This document shows, in pieces, positions 26,935 to 34,946 of a stretch of 64,000 nucleotides of DNA; position 1 is the first letter of the stretch; each line of letters opens with the position of its first letter. The position numbers were made by a program, and so were the translations under genes. Under the pieces are notes generated by a model. The model had not been told where the DNA came from. It made no database searches and saw only the letters and a program-made list of their open reading frames with translations. The stretch is from CAVRIA01 sp963721115 (GTDB lineage: Bacteria; Desulfobacterota; Binatia; HRBIN30; CADEER01): assembly GCA_963721115.1 (NCBI GenBank), contig CAVRIA010000007.1, positions 5,060 to 69,059 on the forward strand, given 5' to 3'.

Positions 26935-27438
26935 ATGAACCCACTCGTCGAACTCGTCTTTGGCCCGTTGCTCACCGTGCACCAGTGGCTCTACGAGCAG
27001 AGCGACGGACGGATCGGCGCCAGCCTCGGTGGCCGGCCAATGCTACTGCTGCGCACCGTCGGGCGCCGCACCAAACAGCCTCGCACCGCCGCACTGCTCT
27101 ACGTGCGGGACGGCGACTCGTACGTGGTGATCGCGTCGAAGGGGGGCGCACCCCAGCACCCGGGGTGGTTCCACAACCTCACCGCGCAACCCGACGTGGA
27201 GATCCAGGTGGGACGCGAGCGAATCCCGGTGCGTGCCCGTATCGCCGAGGGCAGAGAACGCTCCCGTCTGTGGGCACGCGCCGACGAGGTCAACCAGGGC
27301 CAGTACGCCGACTATCAGTCCCGTACGAGACGCGTGATCCCGGTCGTGGTGCTCGAGCCCACGCCGGCGAAGCGTTCAGAGCGCCGGTCTGGAAGCGACG
27401 CACCGGCCCGGGGTTCCCAACGACGGCGGGCGAAATGA
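26935..27438 (+). CDS. Deazaflavin (F420)-dependent nitroreductase-like protein (DDN family)
   Basis: A 167-residue split-barrel protein. MLLLRTVGRRTKQPRTAALLYV is the DDN-family entry (typically LLLTTTGRKSGxxRxxPL), and YVVIASKGGAPQHPGWFHNL followed by TAQPDVEIQVG is the diagnostic ASKGGAPxHPxWxxNL segment. The family binds coenzyme F420 or a similar flavin and reduces nitro or quinone-type compounds. Length and motifs are normal. A paralogue lies at 63013-63426. It is divergent from the truncated PhzF gene. Confidence 0.85.
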   Translation: MNPLVELVFGPLLTVHQWLYEQSDGRIGASLGGRPMLLLRTVGRRTKQPRTAALLYVRDGDSYVVIASKGGAPQHPGWFHNLTAQPDVEIQVGRERIPVRARIAEGRERSRLWARADEVNQGQYADYQSRTRRVIPVVVLEPTPAKRSERRSGSDAPARGSQRRRAK

Positions 27439-27644
27439 CGGGTCGTATCCATTTCGATCGCGAGCCGAGCGCAGGCGCCCTTTCGCCCCGTAGCGGGATG
27501 GGAACGCAAGAGGAGGCCTTCCGCCCGCAGAATTGCCGTTCCTGTTTCACGGCGTATCCGTCACGGCGGGGCTGGATGCAGTCGCCCTCGAGTCAGACCC
27601 GGGTGGCGTGCGGAGATCCTGCTGCAGCTGGGCAGACCGCGGTG

Positions 27645-28013
27645 TCAGGCGATCGGGGGTCGCTGGGCTCGTAGTCGGCGGCGCACGTACGACGCGCCGA
27701 TTGCCGCAAGTGCCAGAACGAGTACGACCAGGCCGTACGGGCTCGCCGCCGGGGCGGGCGCGACAGGCGGACAGGCCACGAAGCAGCAACCGTTGGGCTC
27801 GCACCCGCAACGCTGGAAGCTGCAGAGCAACGGCTTTGGAACGGGGCAGTTGTCGTTGCAGGGGTTCGCGGTGCAACAGGTCTCGTTTGCCGTGGAAGGT
27901 CCCGGCGGGCACACCGCCACCGGAACGGTGAGGCACACCGGCTCGCAGTCTGCGGCAGGACGGCACAGGTTGCACCCGACGTCCCTCGCTCTGGGTAGTG
28001 TCCTAATTTGCTC
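27645..28013 (-). pseudogene. C-terminal part of a Cys-rich protein with a membrane-anchor tail
   Basis: The frame runs CNLCRPAADCEPVCLTVPVA then CPPGPSTANETCCTANPCND and CGCEPNGCCFVACPPVAPAP, with about 17 Cys in 80 residues. It ends in a hydrophobic helix plus Arg cluster (YGLVVLVLALAAIGASYVRR) of the kind seen on C-terminal sorting or anchoring tags. A stop codon closes the frame at 28014-28016 with no start or signal peptide in between; a GTG at 27938 is the only candidate start. It is more likely the surviving end of a larger secreted protein than a complete gene. Confidence 0.5.
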
Positions 28014-28226
28014 TCATGCGGACAATCGAGGTCCGCGGCTTGCCCGAGGTGTGGCAAGGCGTGTCATGCCACGCTGTTCACAACGTGGCCGATTTGGTAG
28101 AGCCTCCGCAGATCTCATGCTGCGGAGTGCAGTCGCACCTTCGATTCGTCCTCGGCCGGTTTGCGGCATGGAGCGATCTACTACGGCCCGGCGCCTGTCA
28201 CGATCGTGAAGGACCCGCTCTTCAAA

Positions 28227-29198
28227 ATGGGAGATCTTGCGCTTCCAGCGACTCAGTTGTCGACGGAAGGCGACGTTCCGACCTGCGTCGCATGCGGCAC
28301 GTACCGATACGGAGCGGCGGCGTTCCCGCAGGAAGGCCCTGTGCGGCGCTGCCCCGACTGCGGAACCGGGGCGACTGATCCCCGACCGTCGCCCGAGGCA
28401 CTCGACGCCGTCTACTCGCGTGCCTATTACGGCCCGGACAACGTCAAGTTCACCCCCGCCATCGAGCGCCTGCGGTCGGCCGCCGTGCTTCGCCGCGCCC
28501 GCTGGATCGACCGGCAGCTCGGCCGGCGCGGGCGGATTCTCGAGATCGGCTGCGGCCCGGGGGCGCTGCTGGCCGCGCTGGCCGGGCTGGGGCACGAGTG
28601 CCACGGCACCGAGCGCTCCGAGCTGGCCGCGCTCGGGGCGAAACGCGTGAGAGGGATCGCCGTCCACGCGCGGCCGATCGAAGAGTGCGGCTTCGCCGCC
28701 GGCTCGTTCGACGCCGCCATTCTGTGGCACGTCCTCGAACATCTGGAAGACCCACCGGCCGTGCTCGCACAGCTCCACGAGCTCCTCCGATCAGGAGGGC
28801 TGCTGATCCTCGAAGTTCCCAACTATTCGAGTTGGCAGGCCCGCGCCTCCGGGTCGCGGTGGTTTCATCTCGACCTCCCGCGACACCTGCATCACTTCTC
28901 CGCCGAGGGCATGGCACGGCTCTTCGCGTCGTCGGGCTTCCGCGGCGAGTCGCTGACGACCTTCTCGTTCGAGCACGGCCCTTTCGGCGTGCTGCAGAGC
29001 GCCTTCAACCGCTTCGACTCTTCTCCCGAATACCTTTATCGGATCCTCAAGCAGGAAGTTCGGCCCGCTCCGGGCGCCCGGCTCGCCCGTTACGCGCTCG
29101 CGGCCGTGCTCCTCCCGCCAGCGTTTGCGCTTGCCGTCGCCGAGTCCATCGCGGGACGGGGCGGAGTGCTGCGGGTGGTGGCACGGCGCGCTGGATGA
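28227..29198 (+). CDS. SAM-dependent methyltransferase with N-terminal zinc-ribbon
   Basis: About 323 residues. The start is uncertain: ATG at 28227 is used, with TTG 28161 and GTG 28206 as alternatives. An N-terminal zinc-ribbon (CVACGTYRYGAAAF...CPDCG) precedes a class I methyltransferase: ILEIGCGPGALLAALAGLGH (SAM motif I), FDAAILWHVLEHLEDPPAVL (motif II region) and LLRSGGLLILEVPNYSSWQA. This layout resembles methyltransferases of cell-surface glycan and lipid pathways. Its stop overlaps the ATG of the GT39-like gene (ATGA at 29195-29198), so the two are translationally coupled and probably work on the same product. Confidence 0.82.
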   Translation: MGDLALPATQLSTEGDVPTCVACGTYRYGAAAFPQEGPVRRCPDCGTGATDPRPSPEALDAVYSRAYYGPDNVKFTPAIERLRSAAVLRRARWIDRQLGRRGRILEIGCGPGALLAALAGLGHECHGTERSELAALGAKRVRGIAVHARPIEECGFAAGSFDAAILWHVLEHLEDPPAVLAQLHELLRSGGLLILEVPNYSSWQARASGSRWFHLDLPRHLHHFSAEGMARLFASSGFRGESLTTFSFEHGPFGVLQSAFNRFDSSPEYLYRILKQEVRPAPGARLARYALAAVLLPPAFALAVAESIAGRGGVLRVVARRAG

Positions 29199-32137
29199 AC
29201 ACGGGAGCCGGTCGAATCACCGCGCCCTCGACGCCACCTCCCTTCCCGTTCGAAGCGCGGGACAGGGCGATTGTCGCCGCCCTCCTGGGGCTCTTCCTCG
29301 TCACTCGGCTCACCTGGCTCGCCTGGAATCCGCTATCGGTCGGCTACTTCGAGGAAGCGTACCGCTGGATGGTGGCACACGAGTGGCTCCACGGCGCCGC
29401 GCTCCCTCTGCTCGAGTATCAGGCGGACCACTACCAGGGCGGCTCGCTGGTCATGGCGCTGCTCGTCATGCCCTTCTTCGCCTTGCTCGGAGAGTCGCTT
29501 GCCGTCCTCAAGCTGGCCGCCGTCACGGTGTCCGTCGGCGTCCTCGCAAGCCTCTACGTCATCGGGCGGCGGTTCTTCGGTCGCCGGGTCGCCGTGCTCG
29601 CGGCCCTCGGCTACGTGGCCGGCCCGCCGCTGGTCGCGTACAACGGCCTCGTCGTGATGGGGAGTCACACCGAGTCGGTGCTCTTCAGCCTTCTGCAGAT
29701 TCTCGTCTTCCTGCACATCCTGTACGGCGCGCGCCGGCCGGCGGCCTGGGCGCTCCTGGGATTCGTCTCGGGCCTGGGAATATGGTTCTGCTACACGGCC
29801 GGGCTGAGCCTCATCGCCTGTGTCGTCGCATGGCTCGTCCTGGAGCGACTGCCGCGGCCGCGCGAGATGGCCACGCTGGCAGCGGGCCTCGTCGTTGGCC
29901 TCACGCCGTGGCTGATCTACAACGCGTACTACCACTTCGACGGTATCGTCCGTATCCTCCAGGTCTTCGGGATGCGAAAGACCGTCGATCCGTGGGAGAC
30001 GATCGGCATGCTCGGCAAGCTGGGCCGACTCCTCGATCGCGATCTCGCCTACGGCTTGCTGGCGCCGATGGAAGACTCGCTCGGCTCTCGGACCGTGTGG
30101 ACGCTCGCCGTGGCCTATGGTGCGCCGCTGCTGCTCGCGCTCGCCGCAGCGACGGTCCGCTGCGCCCGAACGGTACGCGCACAGTGGTTGCGAGCCGGAC
30201 GCCGGCTCGAGCCCTCCGCGAAGGCCGAGGTGGTATTCGTCCTCTACGGCTTCGTCTTTCTCGCCCTCTATCTCGCCTCGAGCTTCACCGTGGACCGCCT
30301 GCAGTGGCCGGTCGCGTACCGGCTGTTCGTCCCTCCCGCCGTGCTTCTGCTCATTCCGGCCGCGGTCTCTGCGGCGCGCGCGTACGCCGCCGACGCACGA
30401 CTCTGCCGGATGGCGACCGCGGCGGCGTTGGTGCTCTGGCTCGGTGCCCAGGCCACCGGTGACGTCGCCATCGCGATGCGCCGAAGCCACCCGGACTTGA
30501 ACGTGTTCTCGCTCGACGGCGGGTACCTCTGCATGGGTCTCCTCACCTTCCACAAGTACCCCGATGATCCCGCGCGGGTGGTCGAGGTGTTGCACAGGCT
30601 TCCGGGCTCCGAACAGCGCCGGGCTGCCTTCACGGGTGCCGGCTGGCGGATGGAGTTCGGCTTCGAGAACACGCCCTCGGAACGAGAGTTGGTGAACACT
30701 CTCGAGGCCATGCCGCCCGAGGATCGGCTCGCCGCGCTCGACGGCGCGATCAATTTCGCTCACGAGCGCATCGACCAGGTCCGCCGCTGGGAGCGGGCGG
30801 AGTACCCGCTCGACAGCTATTACACGGCGCTCCCCGCGCGGCTGCAGATGCTTCTCGACATCGCCCATCGCGAGCGCAGCCGCACCCAGATGGCGCAGTA
30901 TCGCGCCACCGACCTCCGCTTCCGACGGCGGGCGCGGTTGCTGCGTTCCGGCGAGCGGCTGCGAATCGCGCTATCCGCCGCGGGGGTGCGGGTCGACGAT
31001 CGGCTGTATCCGCTGTCGCTTCCCGCCGGCGATCCGCCGGTCGCGATCCGGATCGGCGCGTGGATGCCGACCGGCACGACCATACGCGTCGTCGAGCCGC
31101 AGGCCAGCGAGACGCTCGACGCGACGCGGGACCTGTCGGTGATCGAGCATCCCATCCGCGGACTGCCCTTCGACATCGAGCTGCGCAACGCCGGCAAACG
31201 GGGCGTGCTCATTGCCGGATGGCTCGAGCTGCGGGGCGCGGGCGCGCTCGATCTACCCAACGACGAAGAGCGTCTGTTCGCGCGCTACCGCTCCGCGGTG
31301 CTGCCGGGCTCGGCATTTCGCGTCGTCGACGGTTGGGACCGACGCGAGCCGGCCTCGCGCTGGTCTCTGCGTCCGGCGCCGGCCCACCGCTGGACCAACG
31401 AGCGCCGCGCCGTCGCGGTGTTCCCGAACCCGCACCGGCTCATCGGCCTGAAGATCGAGGGTATGCTTCCCGAGTACCTGGCGGGAGAGCCGCTGCGTTT
31501 GGACATCGCGGTCAACGGCCAGCCCATCGGTGCCGTCGAGGGCCAGCAGGATTTCGCCTTCACACGTGTGCTCGATCCGGAGCTGCTCGGCGCTGCCTCC
31601 TGGGCCGATCTCGAGCTTTCCGTGAGCCGTACCGTAAACCCGAGACACCTCGGCGTTTCGAATGACTCGCGCGACCTCGGGGTCTACTTGCGGCGTCTCG
31701 ACCTCGTCGAGGCCGGGCTCGATCTTCCTTCCGACGGAAGGATCGACCTGGGCACGCCCGCCGCCCGCGACTATCTCGAGCAGGGGTGGTCCTACGCCGA
31801 GCGCGACGGGGAAACGACCTTCGCGTGGGCCGCCGCGAACGAGGCGCGGGTGCAGTTCACGCTGCCCGCTCCTCTCGACCATCGACTGGAGCTGCGCGTC
31901 TACCCGCTCCCCGAGGCCCTCCCGCGCCGAGTCACGGTGTACGTCAACGGCGAGCGCCTGGCCGAGATCCTCGTCACGAACGGCGGCTGGCAGACCCTCG
32001 CGATCGAGGTGCCGGCCGCCGCCCTGAAGGCGGGGCTCAACGGGATCCGCTTCGTCTTCGACGCAACGGCATCGCCGGCGGCGGGAAACGACCGCCGCGC
32101 CCTCGCCCTGGCGTTCGATTCGATCACCCTGCGCTGA
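29195..32137 (+). CDS. Large membrane glycosyltransferase (GT39/ArnT-like) with C-terminal soluble domain
   Basis: 980 residues. The N-terminal ~430 residues are strongly hydrophobic with many membrane helices (e.g. IVAALLGLFLVTRLTWLAW, LVMALLVMPFFALLGESLAV, LAAGLVVGLTPWLIYNAYYH). An early loop, FEEAYRWMVAHEW, is where GT-C enzymes carry the catalytic acidic pair. The C-terminal half is soluble and probably lies in the periplasm, with a beta-sandwich-like domain near the end (RVTVYVNGERLAEILVTNGG). GT39/ArnT enzymes transfer a sugar from a polyprenyl-phosphate carrier to lipid or protein. The ATG overlaps the methyltransferase stop. The frame is intact over nearly 3 kb. Confidence 0.8.
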   Translation: MNTGAGRITAPSTPPPFPFEARDRAIVAALLGLFLVTRLTWLAWNPLSVGYFEEAYRWMVAHEWLHGAALPLLEYQADHYQGGSLVMALLVMPFFALLGESLAVLKLAAVTVSVGVLASLYVIGRRFFGRRVAVLAALGYVAGPPLVAYNGLVVMGSHTESVLFSLLQILVFLHILYGARRPAAWALLGFVSGLGIWFCYTAGLSLIACVVAWLVLERLPRPREMATLAAGLVVGLTPWLIYNAYYHFDGIVRILQVFGMRKTVDPWETIGMLGKLGRLLDRDLAYGLLAPMEDSLGSRTVWTLAVAYGAPLLLALAAATVRCARTVRAQWLRAGRRLEPSAKAEVVFVLYGFVFLALYLASSFTVDRLQWPVAYRLFVPPAVLLLIPAAVSAARAYAADARLCRMATAAALVLWLGAQATGDVAIAMRRSHPDLNVFSLDGGYLCMGLLTFHKYPDDPARVVEVLHRLPGSEQRRAAFTGAGWRMEFGFENTPSERELVNTLEAMPPEDRLAALDGAINFAHERIDQVRRWERAEYPLDSYYTALPARLQMLLDIAHRERSRTQMAQYRATDLRFRRRARLLRSGERLRIALSAAGVRVDDRLYPLSLPAGDPPVAIRIGAWMPTGTTIRVVEPQASETLDATRDLSVIEHPIRGLPFDIELRNAGKRGVLIAGWLELRGAGALDLPNDEERLFARYRSAVLPGSAFRVVDGWDRREPASRWSLRPAPAHRWTNERRAVAVFPNPHRLIGLKIEGMLPEYLAGEPLRLDIAVNGQPIGAVEGQQDFAFTRVLDPELLGAASWADLELSVSRTVNPRHLGVSNDSRDLGVYLRRLDLVEAGLDLPSDGRIDLGTPAARDYLEQGWSYAERDGETTFAWAAANEARVQFTLPAPLDHRLELRVYPLPEALPRRVTVYVNGERLAEILVTNGGWQTLAIEVPAAALKAGLNGIRFVFDATASPAAGNDRRALALAFDSITLR

Positions 32138-32229
32138 CGAGGCTCGAGCCGTGTTCCCTCCGGGTCCACCACCGTCGTGGGGATTGGGCCCGTCGGGCCG
32201 TCGGGTCGCGGTCGCCGCCGCCGCCAGAC

Positions 32230-33876
32230 TCAGATCCGCGACGCCGTGAGCACGACGTCCGCGTGCTGCCAGGCGGCCTCGAATCTCCGGCCCGTGGCGG
32301 CCGCTTCTCGCGTCTTGCCCTGCGCTTCCAGGCTCTGCATCAGGCCGAAGAGCGCCCAGCCGTTGTCGGGGTTCCTCTTCAGGTCCTCGCGATAGACGGC
32401 CTCCGCTTCACGCGGCCGGCCGGCGGCGAGCAGCACGGCGCCGAGCGAATGGCGCGCCGGGTACTGCCAGTCGGGCGGCTCCTGGTAGTGGAGGGCGTCC
32501 TCGCGCGCCACCGCCCGGCGCAGTGCGACGATGGCACGCCCATACTCGTGCTGCGCCGCGGCGATCTCGCCGTCGAGAACGTCCGCGGCGACGTTCAGCA
32601 CGTCGGCAAAGGAGTTGAAGGCGCCGACCACGGGCTCCTGTGCCTCTTTGCGGGCCGCCAGCTGGCGCACGTCGCCGAGCTCCCCGCTTGCCGCCTCGAA
32701 GTCGCCCCGAGCCGCGAAGGCGCGGCCGCGCGCGTAGTGCCAGATCCCGTTCGGATAGAGCAGATCGCCGGCCGGCGCGGGGGTCGCGAGGATCTCGTCC
32801 CACTTGCCGAAGCGAACGTAGGCAAACAGCGGCATCACCGAGAACGGCTGCAGGAGGGCGAGCTCGGGGTCGCGCATCGCGTCGTGCTGCGTATGGGCAT
32901 CGGTGGCTTTGGCCGCCTCGATCGCCTTGGCGCTCCAGCCCTCCATGCTGGCCGCGGTGAAAAGGAAGTGATGGTTGTGCGGCACGTAGGCGAGCGGATA
33001 GACGCCTTGCGCGCGGCACTGCGTGACGTACGAGTTGTCCGCCTGGGTCGCACGGATGTTGGCGAGCACCGCGTCGTGGTAGCGGCCGATGCGGATGTAC
33101 GTGTGCGACGGCATGTGCACCAGGTGGCCGGCACCGGGGGCGAGACCGCCGAGGCGGTCGGCGTAGGCCGCCGCCCGGCCGGGATCCGGCGAGGCCTCGG
33201 TGGCGTGGATGTAGAAGTGGATCGCGCCGGGGTGCTGCGGATCGCGCTGCAGCACCGACTCGATCGTCTGCAGGATCTCGGGCGTCCACGGCTGCGGCGT
33301 ACCGTCCTCGTTCCAGAAGTCCCACGGGTGAAGATCCATCGCCGCCTCGGCGGCCAGCGCAGCCGCGTCGAGATCGTCCGGGAAGCGCTGCGTCACGTCG
33401 CGCATCGCCCCGGCATAGGCGGCGTCCGCGGCCGAGCGATCGCCCGCGGACGCCGACGGATAGCGCTTCACCAGCGCCTCGATGTAGGCGCGCTCGTTGT
33501 CGCTGACCTGCGGCGCCAGGGCGAGGGCCCTGCGGCTTGCATCGTACGCCGCGGGCGCATCACTCGCGTTCATGGGCAAGTTGATGTTCGGCCCGAGCAC
33601 CAGCGCCACGCCCCACCAGCACATCGCACAGTCGGGATCGAGCTGCGTCGCCTGGCGAAAGGCGCGCCCGGCCTCGGCGTGATTGAAGCCGTACGTCAAG
33701 ATGAAGCCCTGGTCGAAGTATCGCTGGGCCAGCGGCGAGCGCGTGGTGATCGGGCGGTGGTAGCTCCCGAGATCGTTGAAGAGCGGCGCACGGGGTCCTT
33801 CCGATGGCGGCGGCCGGTGTGAAGAAGCGCAGCCGGCGATGGCGACGATGATCAGAGCGACAACGAAGCGGTGCAT
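32230..33876 (-). CDS. TPR-repeat lipoprotein
   Basis: 548 residues. The ATG at 33876 follows AAAGGAGGG by 5-6 bases and gives a lipoprotein signal (MHRFVVALIIVAIAGCASS, lipobox Cys16). TPR-like helices follow (FDQGFILTYGFNHAEAGRAF, then CAMCWWGVALVLG) and recur to the C-terminus (YPARHSLGAVLLAAGRPREA, NPDNGWALFGLMQSLEAQGK). His-rich stretches lie in the middle (HFYIHATEASPDP, HLVHMPSHTYIRIGRYHDAV). I recall this layout in a widespread tetratricopeptide lipoprotein family of unknown function. It is convergent with the GT39-like gene. Confidence 0.8.
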   Translation of the reverse strand: MHRFVVALIIVAIAGCASSHRPPPSEGPRAPLFNDLGSYHRPITTRSPLAQRYFDQGFILTYGFNHAEAGRAFRQATQLDPDCAMCWWGVALVLGPNINLPMNASDAPAAYDASRRALALAPQVSDNERAYIEALVKRYPSASAGDRSAADAAYAGAMRDVTQRFPDDLDAAALAAEAAMDLHPWDFWNEDGTPQPWTPEILQTIESVLQRDPQHPGAIHFYIHATEASPDPGRAAAYADRLGGLAPGAGHLVHMPSHTYIRIGRYHDAVLANIRATQADNSYVTQCRAQGVYPLAYVPHNHHFLFTAASMEGWSAKAIEAAKATDAHTQHDAMRDPELALLQPFSVMPLFAYVRFGKWDEILATPAPAGDLLYPNGIWHYARGRAFAARGDFEAASGELGDVRQLAARKEAQEPVVGAFNSFADVLNVAADVLDGEIAAAQHEYGRAIVALRRAVAREDALHYQEPPDWQYPARHSLGAVLLAAGRPREAEAVYREDLKRNPDNGWALFGLMQSLEAQGKTREAAATGRRFEAAWQHADVVLTASRI

Positions 33877-34077
33877 GTCCGCCCTCCTTTCCCCAGCCTC
33901 ACGTTGCATATCGCGAGCCCGGGCTTCAACCACCGAACCCTGAAAGAGGAGCCCCGGGCTCGAGGAGGTTCGGATCGTCCCGGTCACAGCCAAGGGCCGG
34001 GAGGTGGACCGACAAAGGGCCGGGAGCTCGTCCGCTCGCTCGTCTGGGAGAAGAGCGACCGGTGAAGACGCTTCGTT

Positions 34078-34878
34078 TCAAGAAGGGGCTCGAGAACGTG
34101 TGCTTTCTCCTGTTCGAGTAGTTTGCGGTGACGCCCGGGACTTGGCCGCACGGGCGGCTACGATCACCGCGAAATCGCTATCGAAGCGGTCCAGCTCTTC
34201 GGCGCGAAGCTCTTCAGCCGCCAGCCCGTAGAGGGAGGAGGCAGCGGCAAAGACGTTTCCGTACGCCTCGAGCGCGATGTCGCCGCAGGGGAAAGCGTCC
34301 CGCAGCATCCTGCCCAACGACTGGCCGGTAAAGCGCCAGTACTCCCCCCACGGATCCACGCCTTCTTTGCGAACCACCTTGCCGACGCCGTGAGCGGTGA
34401 CGAGAAGCACGCCGCCGGGCTTCAGAAGACGGAAGAGCTCCCGCACGGCGGCGCGCACATCGTAGATGAACTGAAGCGTCTGTACGCAGATGATGCAATC
34501 GAAGGTGTCGGAGGGCAGCGAGTTCGCACCGATCAGGTCGGCGACGAGCGTCGCCTTCGGGTTGTCGGTCCGGACGTCGAGCACGTCGCTCCCGGTGACC
34601 CGCTCTTCGCCGAACCTTCGCGTGTACCGATCGTCTCCGAACTCCAGGACGCGGCCGCGGATGTCGCCGGCGTGGCGACACAGGAACTTCTCCATGTAGT
34701 AGCGGTCGATCGGCGAGCCGCGGTCGAAGCCGCACACGGGGCTCGCCGGCAGCAGATGCCGCAGCCTGCGGGCCCCGGGATTGCGCCAGCGGCGCCAGCG
34801 ACGGCGCTGGCTCGAGATCCACCGGCGAGCGCGAGCGGGGAGTACCGCTCGGCCCAAGTGCCGCGCCCGAGGGGTCAT
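34078..34878 (-). CDS. SAM-dependent methyltransferase
   Basis: About 266 residues from the ATG at 34878 (MTPRARHLG...). After a basic N-terminus, the methyltransferase core reads GRVLEFGDDRYTRRFG, SDVLDVRTDNPKATLVADL, FDCIICVQTLQFIYDVRAAV and LLKPGGVLLVTAHGVGKVVR. Motif I is unusual (EFGDDRY instead of the glycine-rich ExGxGxG), as in some glycan-associated methyltransferases. The last third (WGEYWRFTGQSLGRMLRDAF) is typical for the group. It is upstream of no obvious partner and is followed on the same strand by 200 bp with no gene. Confidence 0.75.
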   Translation of the reverse strand: MTPRARHLGRAVLPARARRWISSQRRRWRRWRNPGARRLRHLLPASPVCGFDRGSPIDRYYMEKFLCRHAGDIRGRVLEFGDDRYTRRFGEERVTGSDVLDVRTDNPKATLVADLIGANSLPSDTFDCIICVQTLQFIYDVRAAVRELFRLLKPGGVLLVTAHGVGKVVRKEGVDPWGEYWRFTGQSLGRMLRDAFPCGDIALEAYGNVFAAASSLYGLAAEELRAEELDRFDSDFAVIVAARAAKSRASPQTTRTGESTRSRAPS

Positions 34879-34946
34879 CGCAGCGCGCCAGCTTATCCGG
34901 TCCGGGAGCCTCGTACGACACGTCGCCGCAATTCCAAGACCAAGCC

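Noticed and set aside
28105..28127. TCCGCAG...CTGCGGA dyad upstream of the zinc-ribbon methyltransferase
   Set aside because: Only 7-bp arms and no T-tract; expected by chance in sequence of this GC content.
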